Assembly (NCBI GenBank): GCA_963576785.1
Contig: OY756147.1
Coordinates: forward strand, 620,001-684,000
DNA length: 64,000 nucleotides
Direction: 5' to 3'
DNA from: Chlorophyllum brunneum
Lineage: Eukaryota; Basidiomycota; Agaricomycetes; Agaricales; Agaricaceae
Shown one piece after another: positions 1 to 10,764 of this stretch; position 1 is the first letter of the stretch; each line of letters starts with the position of its first letter. The position numbers and the translations under genes were made by a program. The notes beneath the pieces are model-generated. The model had not been told where the DNA came from. It made no database searches and saw only the letters and a list, made by a program, of their open reading frames with translations.

Positions 1-1892
1 GATACCTGCTAGTGGCAATCCATCCAGGTCGCGGGGTGATCGGCACGGCGTGAGTCTCAGATAGATCGGTGCAGTGACGGGCGGAACGAAACACGGATAC
101 AACCAGAGTTTGTAGTCAGAACTGCCCTTACTGTACCCCAAAGCCCTCTTTGTGTTTGCCTACATCAGATTTGACGTAGGAGTGGGAGTGGAACAATCCA
201 TTTGATCGACGATCTGGTTCGCACTTGGGCCATCTTCACAAAGCCGGCTCACAAGGCACGATTCCAGTCAACTCGAAATCTCCTTCCAAAGAAGTCTGCG
301 TACCGGAACTTGGGATTACAGATTCGGCTACAACCGAGGACTGACCTGGGCGCTCATATAAACCCCAAAAGGCTGGAGTAGGGCCCTCGTGATGTTTCAG
401 AACACTGGTTGCTCACAGCCATCACGAAGAAACGGCACGGTAAAGTAAAAATCGATTGGTCCAATCCTTCTCTATGGTCCTTCGAAATACCAGCCAACAC
501 TGGAGCGGAGGCTCATCCCAGAAAAGTAGGCTCTGGGCAAGAAATTTTAGGCGATCGGATTCTGAGTAGGAGTTTCCTTACCGAGTGTTCAGGGATAAAA
601 CAAGTATCTCGATCTAGGTTTGAATTCAGATCGGGAAGAGATCTTTGCACAGATTACGAAGCCTTGACCCTGGTCCGTTTTCATCAAACCTCACCACAGG
701 ACTTGCCTGGCAATGCCTGCTGACACCTGTTCCATTGCCGTTCCGGTAGCTCTGAGGGTTGGCAGCGAGTTTGCTAGTGCAACTTCTGATTCGCACCCTA
801 CCATCCCTCAGCTTAACTCTCGAAAGGGTTCCTAAGGGTAGAGAATTGACATGTGACACGGTTGCAGTAACGAAACCGAGAGTGCTTGGAGACACAAGGC
901 TGTGCTGGATTTGCGGCTCCGAAAGGGGCGGAGTCGAGATCTGTCATCACTTTGGCAGATCACAGTGCCTCCAGTTGCAATAGTTCCTTGTGTCTTGTGC
1001 AACGATGCCAGATCAAAACACCAGCCATGATACTGCTCACGTAAGTCAAAGACTAACGTCCACCTACTGCAAAGCTTTTTTACCTCAGTTGCGGGGACAG
1101 AGCTCGACTGAATGTAAGCCTCGATGCTAAAAACACATTGGAATGGGTGAATCCCTGGAATGCCGTCACTTACATACATGAGACGCTGCTGTCATGAGTG
1201 CCTCGCGTTTTGAATGAGGATCCCTGCCAACCTATTGTTAGAGTGTTGATACGACGAATCGCGCTTTACCATGTTAGTTTTTTTAGTGCATACTTCGAAA
1301 GCCTTGGCTACCAGCCGGGATAGACACAAGATCAAGATATCGGAATTCGAAAGGAATCAATGACCGGTGTCAAGAAAATTTGCTGTGGCCATTGCAGACT
1401 CGAGGTCATAAAAAAACAACAATCCTGGCGAAATGTGGCAAAATGGTCAGTTCACCATGACAGTAGTTCACCTGACCACGCAGGAAAACAGGAAGAAGCT
1501 CACAGGATTTCTCTCACAGTCGGGTGATGTCACCCCCAGAAAACCCTGCACTACCCGTTATCTGTTGGTACCCCTCACGAGCAAGGGAGGAATACGCAGT
1601 GTTGACACGTGGATACATACTAAATAATACTGGCACCTGGTGGTCCTCTCTAGGTTGAAGAAACGGGTGCACACCACAACTAAGCCTCTTTCGAAGACTC
1701 GAAAAATTATCCATCTCCTCAGCTAGCGCGTTGCGTTCATTCAGGACGATAAACGCTCAAGTAAAGATCCCCAACAAATTAAGTTCAGCGTAAGAAAGGA
1801 AATCATATGCTGTCACACCAGCGTGACGCTCTAGGCTCGGACCATCATCGCACCACCGATCAGAGATAAGACACAATAACTAGTCAATTGGT
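1..1892. other. No recognisable gene; left flank and upstream region of uridine phosphorylase
   Basis: Only short open frames of about 60-115 codons on either strand, none with a motif I recognise and none that joins to another across plausible splice sites. The last few hundred bases must hold the promoter of the uridine phosphorylase gene; no clear TATA box was seen. Confidence 0.5.
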
Positions 1893-3375
1893 ATGAAGGA
1901 TACACTCACAGATGCAAGTAAGTTGATCATCACCATGAAAAACACCTAGCAAGACACTCCCTTGTAGATTTTCCCAGAACGGCAGACCAGCGGGTGTACC
2001 ACCTTGGCGTGCGACATGGCGAGGTGGCTAATCGTATTGTAGTCCCTTGTTTGCTAGACCTATTCGCCGGGTGTTCATTTTAGTTTTAAAGATAACTGTC
2101 GGGACGCCCTCCAGGGCCAGGGCAGTTGCGGAATTTCTGGACAAGAACCCCCACCCCTTTGAGCTGTTTTCCGAGCGAGGATTCTTGACCATCACTGGTC
2201 GATATTCTGGTGTGCCCATGTCTATTGTCAGCATTGGAATGGGGAGTCCGAATATGGATTTCTTCATTCGCGAAATACGCGAATGCCTCCAAGGCGACAT
2301 GGCCGTCGTTAGGTTCTGGTTACCCTCGATTTCTCGTTACAGGAACTGAAGTAATCGCTACAATAGGCTTGGATCCTGTGGTGCATTGATCGACGTTCCT
2401 GTAGGTTCGGTTGTTGTGCCAAAGGCTTGTGTTGCTGTCAGCCGTAATGTCGACTTCGATTTCGTTCGTCCAGAGAACAACGGTGGTGAACCCGCATACA
2501 GAATCAGTAAACCTGTACATCGAATCACCATCTGGAAAATAGATTACTCACCTGGATCCAGGTTTCGGCGGACCAAGGCCTCCATCAGAAAGTAGGTACT
2601 TGCACATGAGCACCCCCCACGATGTCAGAAATGAACGATCTGTGGCTCCGCAGCTTGTGAGCGCTCTGGGGGCTTCGAAGCCCGCTGACTGGCCAAGTCC
2701 GGTGCTTCCGGGAACGGTTAACGCATCGGCAGATAGGTCTGTTATATCGCCACGCACCGAACAGCTGGCACTGACAAAACATGCATCAAGCTTCTATTCC
2801 TCACAAGGGAGGCAAACCTCATTTCCTGACCATAATTCCGACCTTATCGAACACCTTCAAGCCTCCACGACTGCCCTGGCGACATTGGAGGTTAGTCACA
2901 TCAGTCTTCTGATTAAATGCTGCTTAGCTTCCTTTACAGATGGAGACTTTCCATCTCTACCACCTTGCAGCCTGCTGGACTGGTCACTTAAACGACAAAC
3001 GTGGAGGGGCTCCACCCCTCACCAAGGCACCAGTCCGACCTATTATGACTGGACCAACTTCCGCCTCCCAGCATGCAGACACAAGTGCTTTCGTGTCGGA
3101 GAATGCCACTTTAAGAGCCGCAGCGGCTCAAATGGTCTTTGCTTCGCGGCTATCCCAGGATTTCATCACACCAGATCAGGTGGCTCGGCTCGAAAATTGG
3201 ACAGGAAAGGTAGGCGGCACTCCCGAATTTGTTCCACAGATATTTACGCTACGGGTATAACATCAAGGCCGTCTTGGATGCACTCGCTGAGTTCGAAATA
3301 GCTCCTGAGGTGCGTGAACTTGACGGGTCGCTTGGGAAGAAGAGTGAAATTGCTGACATCGGTGCATGTTTGTAG
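1893..3375 (+). CDS. Uridine phosphorylase (PNP/UDP phosphorylase family)
   Basis: Cytosolic nucleoside-salvage enzyme: uridine + phosphate gives uracil + ribose-1-phosphate. Nine exons rebuild one frame: 1893-1917, 1968-2038, 2092-2312, 2367-2514, 2562-2591, 2654-2736, 2791-2890, 2940-3209, 3268-3375 (1056 nt, 351 aa), all with GT-AG introns of 49-62 nt. The start MKDTLTDANF is spliced to RVYHLGVRHGEVANRI, the usual N-terminus of fungal members. Family landmarks are TVGTPSRARA (phosphate-binding region), ISIGMGSPNMDFF, RLGSCGALIDVPVGSVVVP and the late METFHLYHLA segment, which contains the Met-Glu pair that contacts the ribose in this family. Length is normal. The last exon is the least certain part because the C-terminus is poorly conserved. 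No sign of breakage. Confidence 0.88.
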
Positions 3376-3756
3376 CGGTTGGACGAAGCATATGGCAGCG
3401 TCTGGGAAATTCCGCAATGATGTATTCTAAGCCTCTGAAAAGCGTCCGCGACATGAGTTTAAATCTGTCATCTGAGACCTAGCTGAACAAATATACTATA
3501 TAAATCTCTATCTCTGTGCTCAAAAGGTGCCTGCAGCTCTGGTTGAGGGAGGTTCGTGGGACGACCATAAAGGTGTAGAACCCGGGAACTATTGTCGTAG
3601 GCGTGGGATTTAAGGATGGAGTGGGGTGGCATGCACCAGAAAATTTCTATCGATTTCTAGATGCTGTAATGGCTCGAGTGAGGTGATCCAAAATTCAAAA
3701 ATGCCATTCAAAGAAGCCTGGATGTCCGATTCCTCGCGAGATAAACTAATTCTAGG

Positions 3757-5799
3757 TCAAGACCATATGACATCTAGGACACCTAACGACTTCAAAGATT
3801 CCGCCTCCACCTGACTTATCAGCCTACATTCTTCAATGCGAAGGTACAGGACATGGGCATGTTGGGAAAAGGTTCCGGAAACGTCAATGCTAGGGATCGT
3901 ATTTGACAACGCGATACCCTGCGTGGTCCCCGAATGACCAGAAGCAGTTGGAGGTTGAGCCTGGCGACGAGTCTTTCGCAGCGGTAGGATCACCCTTCCC
4001 GTTGTGGCAGACACCGTCTCCCCCTTGCTGTTGCTTTGTGCTTGGTCCGACTTGAATGAAGGGGATGCCCCATTCGGTGAAAGGTTTGTGTCGAAGTATG
4101 GGGCCGCGTAGCGTGTAGACTCAGTGCTTCTGTTCCTGGCCAATACCATCCCCCGAAGACACGCGAACTCCACGTCGACACATCCCCACAAGGTCAGTGC
4201 CTCGAGTTTTGGACAAACTTTGACTTCGCGCCGCTGCTGTGGTGCTGCCTTTGATATGAACTGAACCAATACGAGCTCTTGCAGACTCTGGATCAAGGTT
4301 TCCACATTGAGACATTTCTCAAGGGTAAGAGAAGTAAGAGTAGGTAAGTACCCCAAGAATGCCCTTACGAGCCCAACGTCCGGTGGTATGGACCAAGAGC
4401 ACAAGGTGAGATGTGTCAAATTTGATAGGCGTGGATCTCGAAAGATGTCTGTGAGGGCAGGAAGTGAAAGTCGATGTGGTTCTCCGTCTGCATCAACCTT
4501 GGAGGCGGCCGCAAAGTTGGCAATCTCCATTTTCTCCAAAGTGGGGAAGAGGAACTTGCCAAACACGTACTTTACAGAATCCGTGTCTCCCATACACTGT
4601 AAATTGAGGTCTTTCAGGCGTGGGTATTCGAGGACGCAAGGAGGATACGATGATTGGTGGGTCATGAGGGAAGGCGGGCTGCTGAAGAACGTTGGCTGTT
4701 GAGGGCCACCGAGCCAGAGGTCAAGTCTAGCCAGTGAAGGAGTGTAGAGGAGGGACATCAGTTTTGTTACGTCTCTGACCTGGGGATTGCTCCAATCCAG
4801 GGCGCGCAAGTGTAAGAGGGGGACCTTTGGGTCCGCACTTGTTACGTCGAATATTGGGGTGGTATCGAAGATGACGAGGGTTTCTAGGCGTGGGGTATGA
4901 TGAAGAAACCGGCGCAGGGCGGACATAGGTAATCGTGGTGCATCAAGTGGTGACTTCCTTTGTGCGAATGATAACTCCAAGTGCGCGAGATCGGCAAACA
5001 TTTGGGGGGGAAGACAGTATGGTATGAGGTGGCCGGTTTTTAGGGATTTGACGCGGCAAGGATTTTCGTATGCGTGGGGATGACCGGATTTTCCGTTGGC
5101 ATACGAAGAGACTGTACCAAAGTCCAAACTGCTCTCGTTACTCACGACGAGAGATAACGTCTCGATGGTTGGCGCGGTAGTGGCAGAAATGTATTTCTTG
5201 AGACTTCCTAAGCAGGACTCCATGGCGTGAGCTGTGCAGCTTTGGAAATCAAATGTGCGAATTCGGCAGAAATGTTCTTTCAGTTCTGTCATCATATCCT
5301 TCATCTGTTGGAGGTCGTCTTCCTTTGGTATGCCTGTAGGAACACGATAAAAAATGTGTAGGGGCGATGTTTGCGATCGTCGGAGATGTTCCTGGAGTGC
5401 AGGGTGTTGGCGGAGTGTCCCATGCAGGGACAAGAAGGACCACATATCCGACGTGGAAGTGATCACCTTGTGCCACGACCGGCAGACGTGGGACAAGGTA
5501 AAAGGGGTCCATAAAGAGGACTTCTCGCCCAGCAGTCTTTGTTCCTCGAACTCGGACTTGATGACCATCAGGAATATCTGAATGACAAGTTCTGCGGGTA
5601 CCCAGTGAACGGGAATGCAAAAGTGTTCCAGCTCCTCGCGCTGACCCTCCAGATCGTGGCGCTCCCGCTGGGCAGAGGTTTGTAGTGATTGCATTTCCTC
5701 GATGATCCTCTGGAACTCAGCCTCCCTCCGCCGCAGAATGTCTAGTTGGGCATCAAGGATCGCGAGTTTTTGGGCGTGTTCTGCCTTGGGTGACATCAT
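3757..5799 (-). CDS. F-box/LRR-like protein, single exon
   Basis: One uninterrupted 680-codon frame. Residues 1-55 are strongly charged and look like a coiled coil (LDILRRREAEFQRIIEEM). They are followed by an F-box-like segment at about 60-115 (IPVHWVPAELVIQIFLMV ... HVCRSWHKVITSTSDMWSFL), with the hydrophobic spacing and the VCRSW core typical of Agaricomycete F-box proteins. The rest has irregular leucine-rich repeats (LAHLELSF, LRALDWSN, LARLDLWLGG, LTHLTLCSW, LTSLTLEKCLNVETL). By family, such proteins act as substrate receptors of SCF ubiquitin ligases through Skp1; the substrate is unknown. It is not close to the tandem F-box array at 17.6-24.0 kb. The first Met of the frame is taken as start because the F-box follows at the usual distance. 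Confidence 0.8.
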   Translation of the reverse strand: MMSPKAEHAQKLAILDAQLDILRRREAEFQRIIEEMQSLQTSAQRERHDLEGQREELEHFCIPVHWVPAELVIQIFLMVIKSEFEEQRLLGEKSSLWTPFTLSHVCRSWHKVITSTSDMWSFLSLHGTLRQHPALQEHLRRSQTSPLHIFYRVPTGIPKEDDLQQMKDMMTELKEHFCRIRTFDFQSCTAHAMESCLGSLKKYISATTAPTIETLSLVVSNESSLDFGTVSSYANGKSGHPHAYENPCRVKSLKTGHLIPYCLPPQMFADLAHLELSFAQRKSPLDAPRLPMSALRRFLHHTPRLETLVIFDTTPIFDVTSADPKVPLLHLRALDWSNPQVRDVTKLMSLLYTPSLARLDLWLGGPQQPTFFSSPPSLMTHQSSYPPCVLEYPRLKDLNLQCMGDTDSVKYVFGKFLFPTLEKMEIANFAAASKVDADGEPHRLSLPALTDIFRDPRLSNLTHLTLCSWSIPPDVGLVRAFLGYLPTLTSLTLEKCLNVETLIQSLQELVLVQFISKAAPQQRREVKVCPKLEALTLWGCVDVEFACLRGMVLARNRSTESTRYAAPYFDTNLSPNGASPSFKSDQAQSNSKGETVSATTGRVILPLRKTRRQAQPPTASGHSGTTQGIALSNTIPSIDVSGTFSQHAHVLYLRIEECRLISQVEAESLKSLGVLDVIWS

Positions 5800-6207
5800 C
5801 TTTGCGCGAATACTGGTGCAATTATAGTAGACAGAGTCAAAGTAAGTCGAGTTGGATTCGAGCCGGGGTGCAGCAAGTACAGACTGTGATTACGGAAAAC
5901 ATTGACGCGCTCTTCGCAAGATCATGTGACGTTCTATCCTTGCAGCAACCCTCGAACTTGCGAGTTACTGGCCTGCTCTGCAAGCTCGAAGGTTCACAAT
6001 TGTATTCTCCACTTCCCCCGAATTATGCCGTTGTTTCCCTGCCGCAACGTAATTTTTGATACGGCAGCCTTGAGGCCTCAAGCTCAAGCTTGAGACCCGC
6101 TTTTCCCACAATACCTTATACCGTAATCATAACACAAGCTCCTTCCAGACCGCATAACAAGCGTGTTTGAGCAGGTGACGGTGCTTCGGCAGGGCCAGTC
6201 CGTGACA

Positions 6208-6214
6208 TATAAAA
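6208..6214 (+). promoter_or_regulatory. Probable TATA box of the GH31 gene
   Basis: TATAAAA lies 35 nt before the ATG at 6249, so a TATA-directed transcript would have a very short leader. Seen in sequence; role inferred. Confidence 0.45.
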
Positions 6215-6248
6215 GCATGGTCCGTGAGGAAGCCATTCCCCTGTGAAG

Positions 6249-9200
6249 ATGTATTCGAATTTTCTGCGAGCGGGCTACTTATTCTTATGTCTGCAAGCAG
6301 CCTTCGCGAAGCCGAGTTCATCGGGTTCACAGACCCAGTTGACCCCTGGTCTATTCGAAACCTTTGAATCTGATTTGGGGGACACTCAGTCCACTTGCCC
6401 TGGTAAGCAATAACCCTTGTATCAAGGCCAGCCACCTCTAACTGAAAAGAAGGCTACATTCTTGAGGGTCTCGCCGAACATCGTACCGGGCTGGTCGCTC
6501 AACTCTCACTTAATGGAAACCCGTGCAATAAATTTGGGCACGATATACGGCAACTCACCCTAGAAGTTACCTATGAAACCACAACTCGGTATGCTCGGAC
6601 TTGCGCAACAGAAACGAGAAGCTCACCCTGCGTCGTCTAGACTTCATGTCAAGATACGTGACACGAACAATCAGCAGTACACAGTTCCCGATTCCGTCTT
6701 TGAACGGCCTTTGTCCGCGGAAAACTTGAATGTAAAGAATGCGGATTTACAGTTCAACTATCAGCGTTCACCCTTCGCTTTTTGGATCACTCGGCGCTCG
6801 GATCCTCATGCAGTTCCATTATTTGATACTCGATCCACATCATTGCCGGCCACTCCCACTGAAGCCAGTGTTTCCGGCGGTGACACCATACCCCTTGACG
6901 ATTTCGAAATGAAATTCGAAGATCAATATCTCGAGGTATGTTCTACTCCCTTTAGCAGATACCGTCCGCTCACAAGTCAATTTTAGTTGACATCTGCTTT
7001 ACCGCTTGATACTAACATATACGGATTAGGCGAGGTGGTTGCCAGTTCTGGCTTCCGAAGAGCGATTAGCACCGAAGGGGGAACTCTTCAGACCATGTGG
7101 GCACGCGATATAGCAGACCCCGTCGACGAGAATATGTACGTCGTCGAGGGCGTTTTGACAATGAATGTATTGAATCTGATTATACATCAGCTATGGATCT
7201 CACCCCGTGTATATGGAACACCGCTTCAACTCAGGAACAAACACTTCTCAATCTCATGGTGTCTTTCTCTTGAGGCAAGCGCGCTATTGATGCGCAAAGT
7301 GCCAATCGCTCACTTTTGTACTCAGTGCCGCTGGTTCCGATATCCTGCTCTTGACACCAAGGAGTTCCAATACTTCATTGGTCCAGTACCGTTCTATCGG
7401 TGGTGTTTTCGACTTCTACTTCTTGTCCGGCCCCACCCCTCGCAAAGTGATCGAGCAATACGGGGAAATTGCTGGTTTGCCTACTTGGCAGCCTATCTGG
7501 GGGTTCGGATTCCATCTCTGCAGGTTCGTCTCCGTCTCCCCCTGCAATCCTGCCCATAACCGGACTGACACCCCTATCAACTATCTGTGACACAACCATC
7601 GTGACTGATCTAGGTGGGGGTATCAGAATCTTAATGAAACCCGAGACCAAGTGATCAAAATGAGGGAGGCCAACATTCCTCTTGAAGGTGACTCAAAAAG
7701 TCAATCAGTCATGTTATTATCATCTGATTTGAGATTTGGGGTATTGGTCCAATTCAGTGATGTGGAACGATATCGATCTGTACCATGCCGTGCGAGATTT
7801 CACGACTGATCCTGTTGGCTTTCCGGGAGACGACGTAAGGGCGTTCATCAATGGGCTTGTAAGAAGGTTCTATGTGTCAGGTGGTGGCAAACACTAATGA
7901 ATGTTCCTTGCAGGCTAAGACTCATCAGCACTGTAAGGGAACTATGACTGTTGTTCGGATCGACAAATAACCACTTCACCCACTAGACATCCCAATTGTT
8001 GACGCCGCTATCCCGAAGCAAGTCAATGACAGTGATATAGTAAGTGTTTATTCTCCTCAAGGGAGCTTTTGATTGAGCTAATGAATACTATGATTAGTAC
8101 GACCCATATACAGAAGGTGTCAGGAGGCGAGTCAATGCGTCAGATACTTCTATGTTGTGCTGATTTTAGACCTCAGGAAAGTCTTCATAACAAACCCCGA
8201 TGGGTCAGAGTATGTGGGGCAAGTATGGCCTGGATACACGGTAAGTCGAGCCTGGGCACTTGAGTGTGTCTTCTGACCCGAAATTCTAGGTTTTCCCCGA
8301 CTGGTTCCAGGAAGGGACACAGGATTGGTGGACCAACGCTTTCAGGAACTGGTCTCGAGCGGGAGTAGAATTTTCCGGCATCTGGTTGGATATGAACGAA
8401 GCGAGTTCGTTTTGCGATGGTTCATGGTAGGTGACGGCTTTTATCTGATGGTGTCTGTTCCCCTGCCGACCTGCTTTATCTTTGTAGCGGAACAAATGCC
8501 AACCTCTCCAACACGAGTCCACCGTTCATTCTTCCTGGTGATCCAGGGAACCCCGTTCTAGGTGAGCCACTTCCACACTGATTGGTGGTCAGCAAGCGCT
8601 GAATATCACCTTCAGATTACCCTGAGTGGTGAGTTTGTGCGCTCCAATTTGATCCCAGGTTGGCTCACGGGGAAAATATCTTGGCAGCTATAATTCCAGC
8701 ATTTTTGGCCCCAGTGGGAACATCACTGTCAATGGTCAGCAAACGTGCCAGGAATCTGGTTCTCAACAGCTTCTCCAAAAGCGAGGGCTAGGTGCGGGGC
8801 ATCAGCAAGGGGTCGACCTTAACTCTCCTCCTTACGCCATCCACAACGGTGAGTAAATTGTATGCCGCCGCCGCCCTGAACGGCATTACGTTTGTGTCTT
8901 TTCTTCTCATGCGCATACGTCCTTCTCAAAGGTAATGGTCGGCTGTCCCTGCATGCTCTAGCCACGAATGCAACTCACGTGGATGGGCAAGTCGAGTTGG
9001 ATGTGCATAATCTTTGGGGTTTGATGGAGGAGAAGGCTACACATGCTGCGGTTCATGATGTTCTTCCCGGAAAACGCCCTTTCTTGATTAGCCGTTCGAC
9101 CTTCCCTTCTTCCGGCAGATGGACTGGTCATTGGGTAAGAAATGCATCACTTTTCCACGAAACTGGGTCTCAAAGAGCTCTCGCCTCGTAGTTGGGTGAT

Positions 9201-10392
9201 AATTTCAGTTTATGGTCTTATCTCCGTTTCAGCATCGCGGTACGTGGGGCTGGTTCATTTCGAGCGTTTTCGCTAAGACTAATTTGTTCGCTGGTTTGTG
9301 ACTCAACTCAGGGCGTCCTCCAGTTCCAATTGTTCCAAATCCCTTTTGTTGGTGCGGATACTTGCGGCTTTAGTCTGTTCATATTCCATCAATCACATAG
9401 TAGGAGAACTGACGTATTTCCGACAGATGGCAACACTGATGAGGAACTCTGCAATCGTTGGATGCAGCTTTCTGCTTTTCATCCCTTTTATCGCAATCAC
9501 AACATCCGAGGCGCTATTTCCCAAGAACCATACCGGTGGGAGAGTGTAGCCAATGCTTCCCGAACTGCCATTGCTACCCGATACGCTCTCCTTCCTTACT
9601 GGGTGCGTCTAACAGCTCGCCAGCTTCATTCCCGTCTCATGTCCGTTTCAGTACACTCTTTTTGCCAACTCATCGCGGTTTGGAACACCGCCCGTTCGAG
9701 CGCTGTTCTTCGAGTTCCCTGATGAACCCGAACTCTTCACTGTTGACTCTCAGTTCCTCGTTGGAGGCGACATCCTCGTGACGCCTGTCCTCCACCCCAA
9801 TGTTTCCGCCGTTGATGGTGAGTCAAGCGTTTATCTCGCTTATCGGAATCGAGATTTCATTGCTAATAAACCGAAAGGTATCTTCCCCGGTCGCGGAAAG
9901 GTAATTTGGCGGGATTGGTACACCCACGAAATTGTTAATGCCACGACCGGACAACCAACCACGCTGTCCGCTCCATTAGGTCATATCAACGTTCACATCC
10001 GAGACGGTTCAGCTCTTCTTTTACACTCTGCACCGGCTTACACAGTCGAAGAGACGCGCCAAGGACCATACTCGTTGCTCATATCACTCTCCCCCGATCT
10101 CCAGGCTTTTGGTTCCGCTTATATTGATGACGGAGATAGCTATCCCCCCGGTCCTCACAGGACCTTAACTTTCACTTCTGCTAAGGGCGGGCTCCGCCTT
10201 ATTGGCCATGGATCCTTCAACGTCGCACAGAAACTCCGAGATGTAACTGTCCTCGGAGTTCCTAATCGCCCCCGCTCAGTGCACCTCGACGGCGGAATGG
10301 TGTCACAATGGTCTTACGATAATGTCTTGAACAAACTCGTAATGCAGGTGGACATCGACCTCAACGAGCAGACCACACTTAGGTGGATGTAG
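6249..10392 (+). CDS. Secreted glycoside hydrolase family 31 alpha-glucosidase
   Basis: Predicted extracellular exo-acting alpha-glucosidase releasing glucose from malto-oligosaccharides. The 22 exons I place sum to 2907 nt (968 aa), normal for fungal GH31. Residues about 1-21 form a signal peptide ([20 protein letters not shown]). Landmarks in order: [58 protein letters not shown], the nucleophile segment [13 protein letters not shown] (Asp), [12 protein letters not shown] with the acid/base Asp just after in GHWLGDN, then HPFYRNHN. The C-terminal beta-sandwich follows. Intron 5 (7275-7325) begins with GC rather than GT; without it the frame hits a stop. Exon 15 is only 13 nt (8616-8628), and exons 9 and 11 are 19 nt each. 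Many N-glycosylation sequons (NAS, NTS, NSS, NIT) fit secretion. The gene looks intact. Confidence 0.93.
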
Positions 10393-10764
10393 TAACTATG
10401 CGTTTCTGATATAACCTACTTTGTGAGGACCTATTGACTTGTCGACGTACCTTGGTCTATTGAAATCCGACCACCACAATGGAGTGTGTCATCAAAATTA
10501 AACCATCCTACCGATGGAAGAACACTAGGTAGCGAAGCATAGGTAGTACGCCACTTCCGAAGCGCTGAGACATGGGCACGTTCGCATGCCAACTAGTGCC
10601 TATGTTCTGGTCTCTTTCTGCCGTTAACATATTAGCAAAGTGCGAAATAAAAATATACAAAGTAGGCCAATTATAGAATGTGCCATGCGGCCTAGAAACG
10701 AATGTTGGATATGATTAAATTAGCTGCAATGATTGATTGTGGCCAGCTGACAACCGTGTGTGAG
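10393..10764. other. Intergenic between convergent genes
   Basis: Convergent 3' ends of the GH31 gene and the zinc-finger gene. No coding signal seen; presumably shared 3' UTR and polyadenylation sequence. Confidence 0.5.

Noticed and set aside
7275..7330. In-frame stop in the GH31 gene suggesting a pseudogene.
   Set aside because: Removing a GC-AG intron restores the conserved sequence and the whole 22-exon model sums to an integral number of codons.
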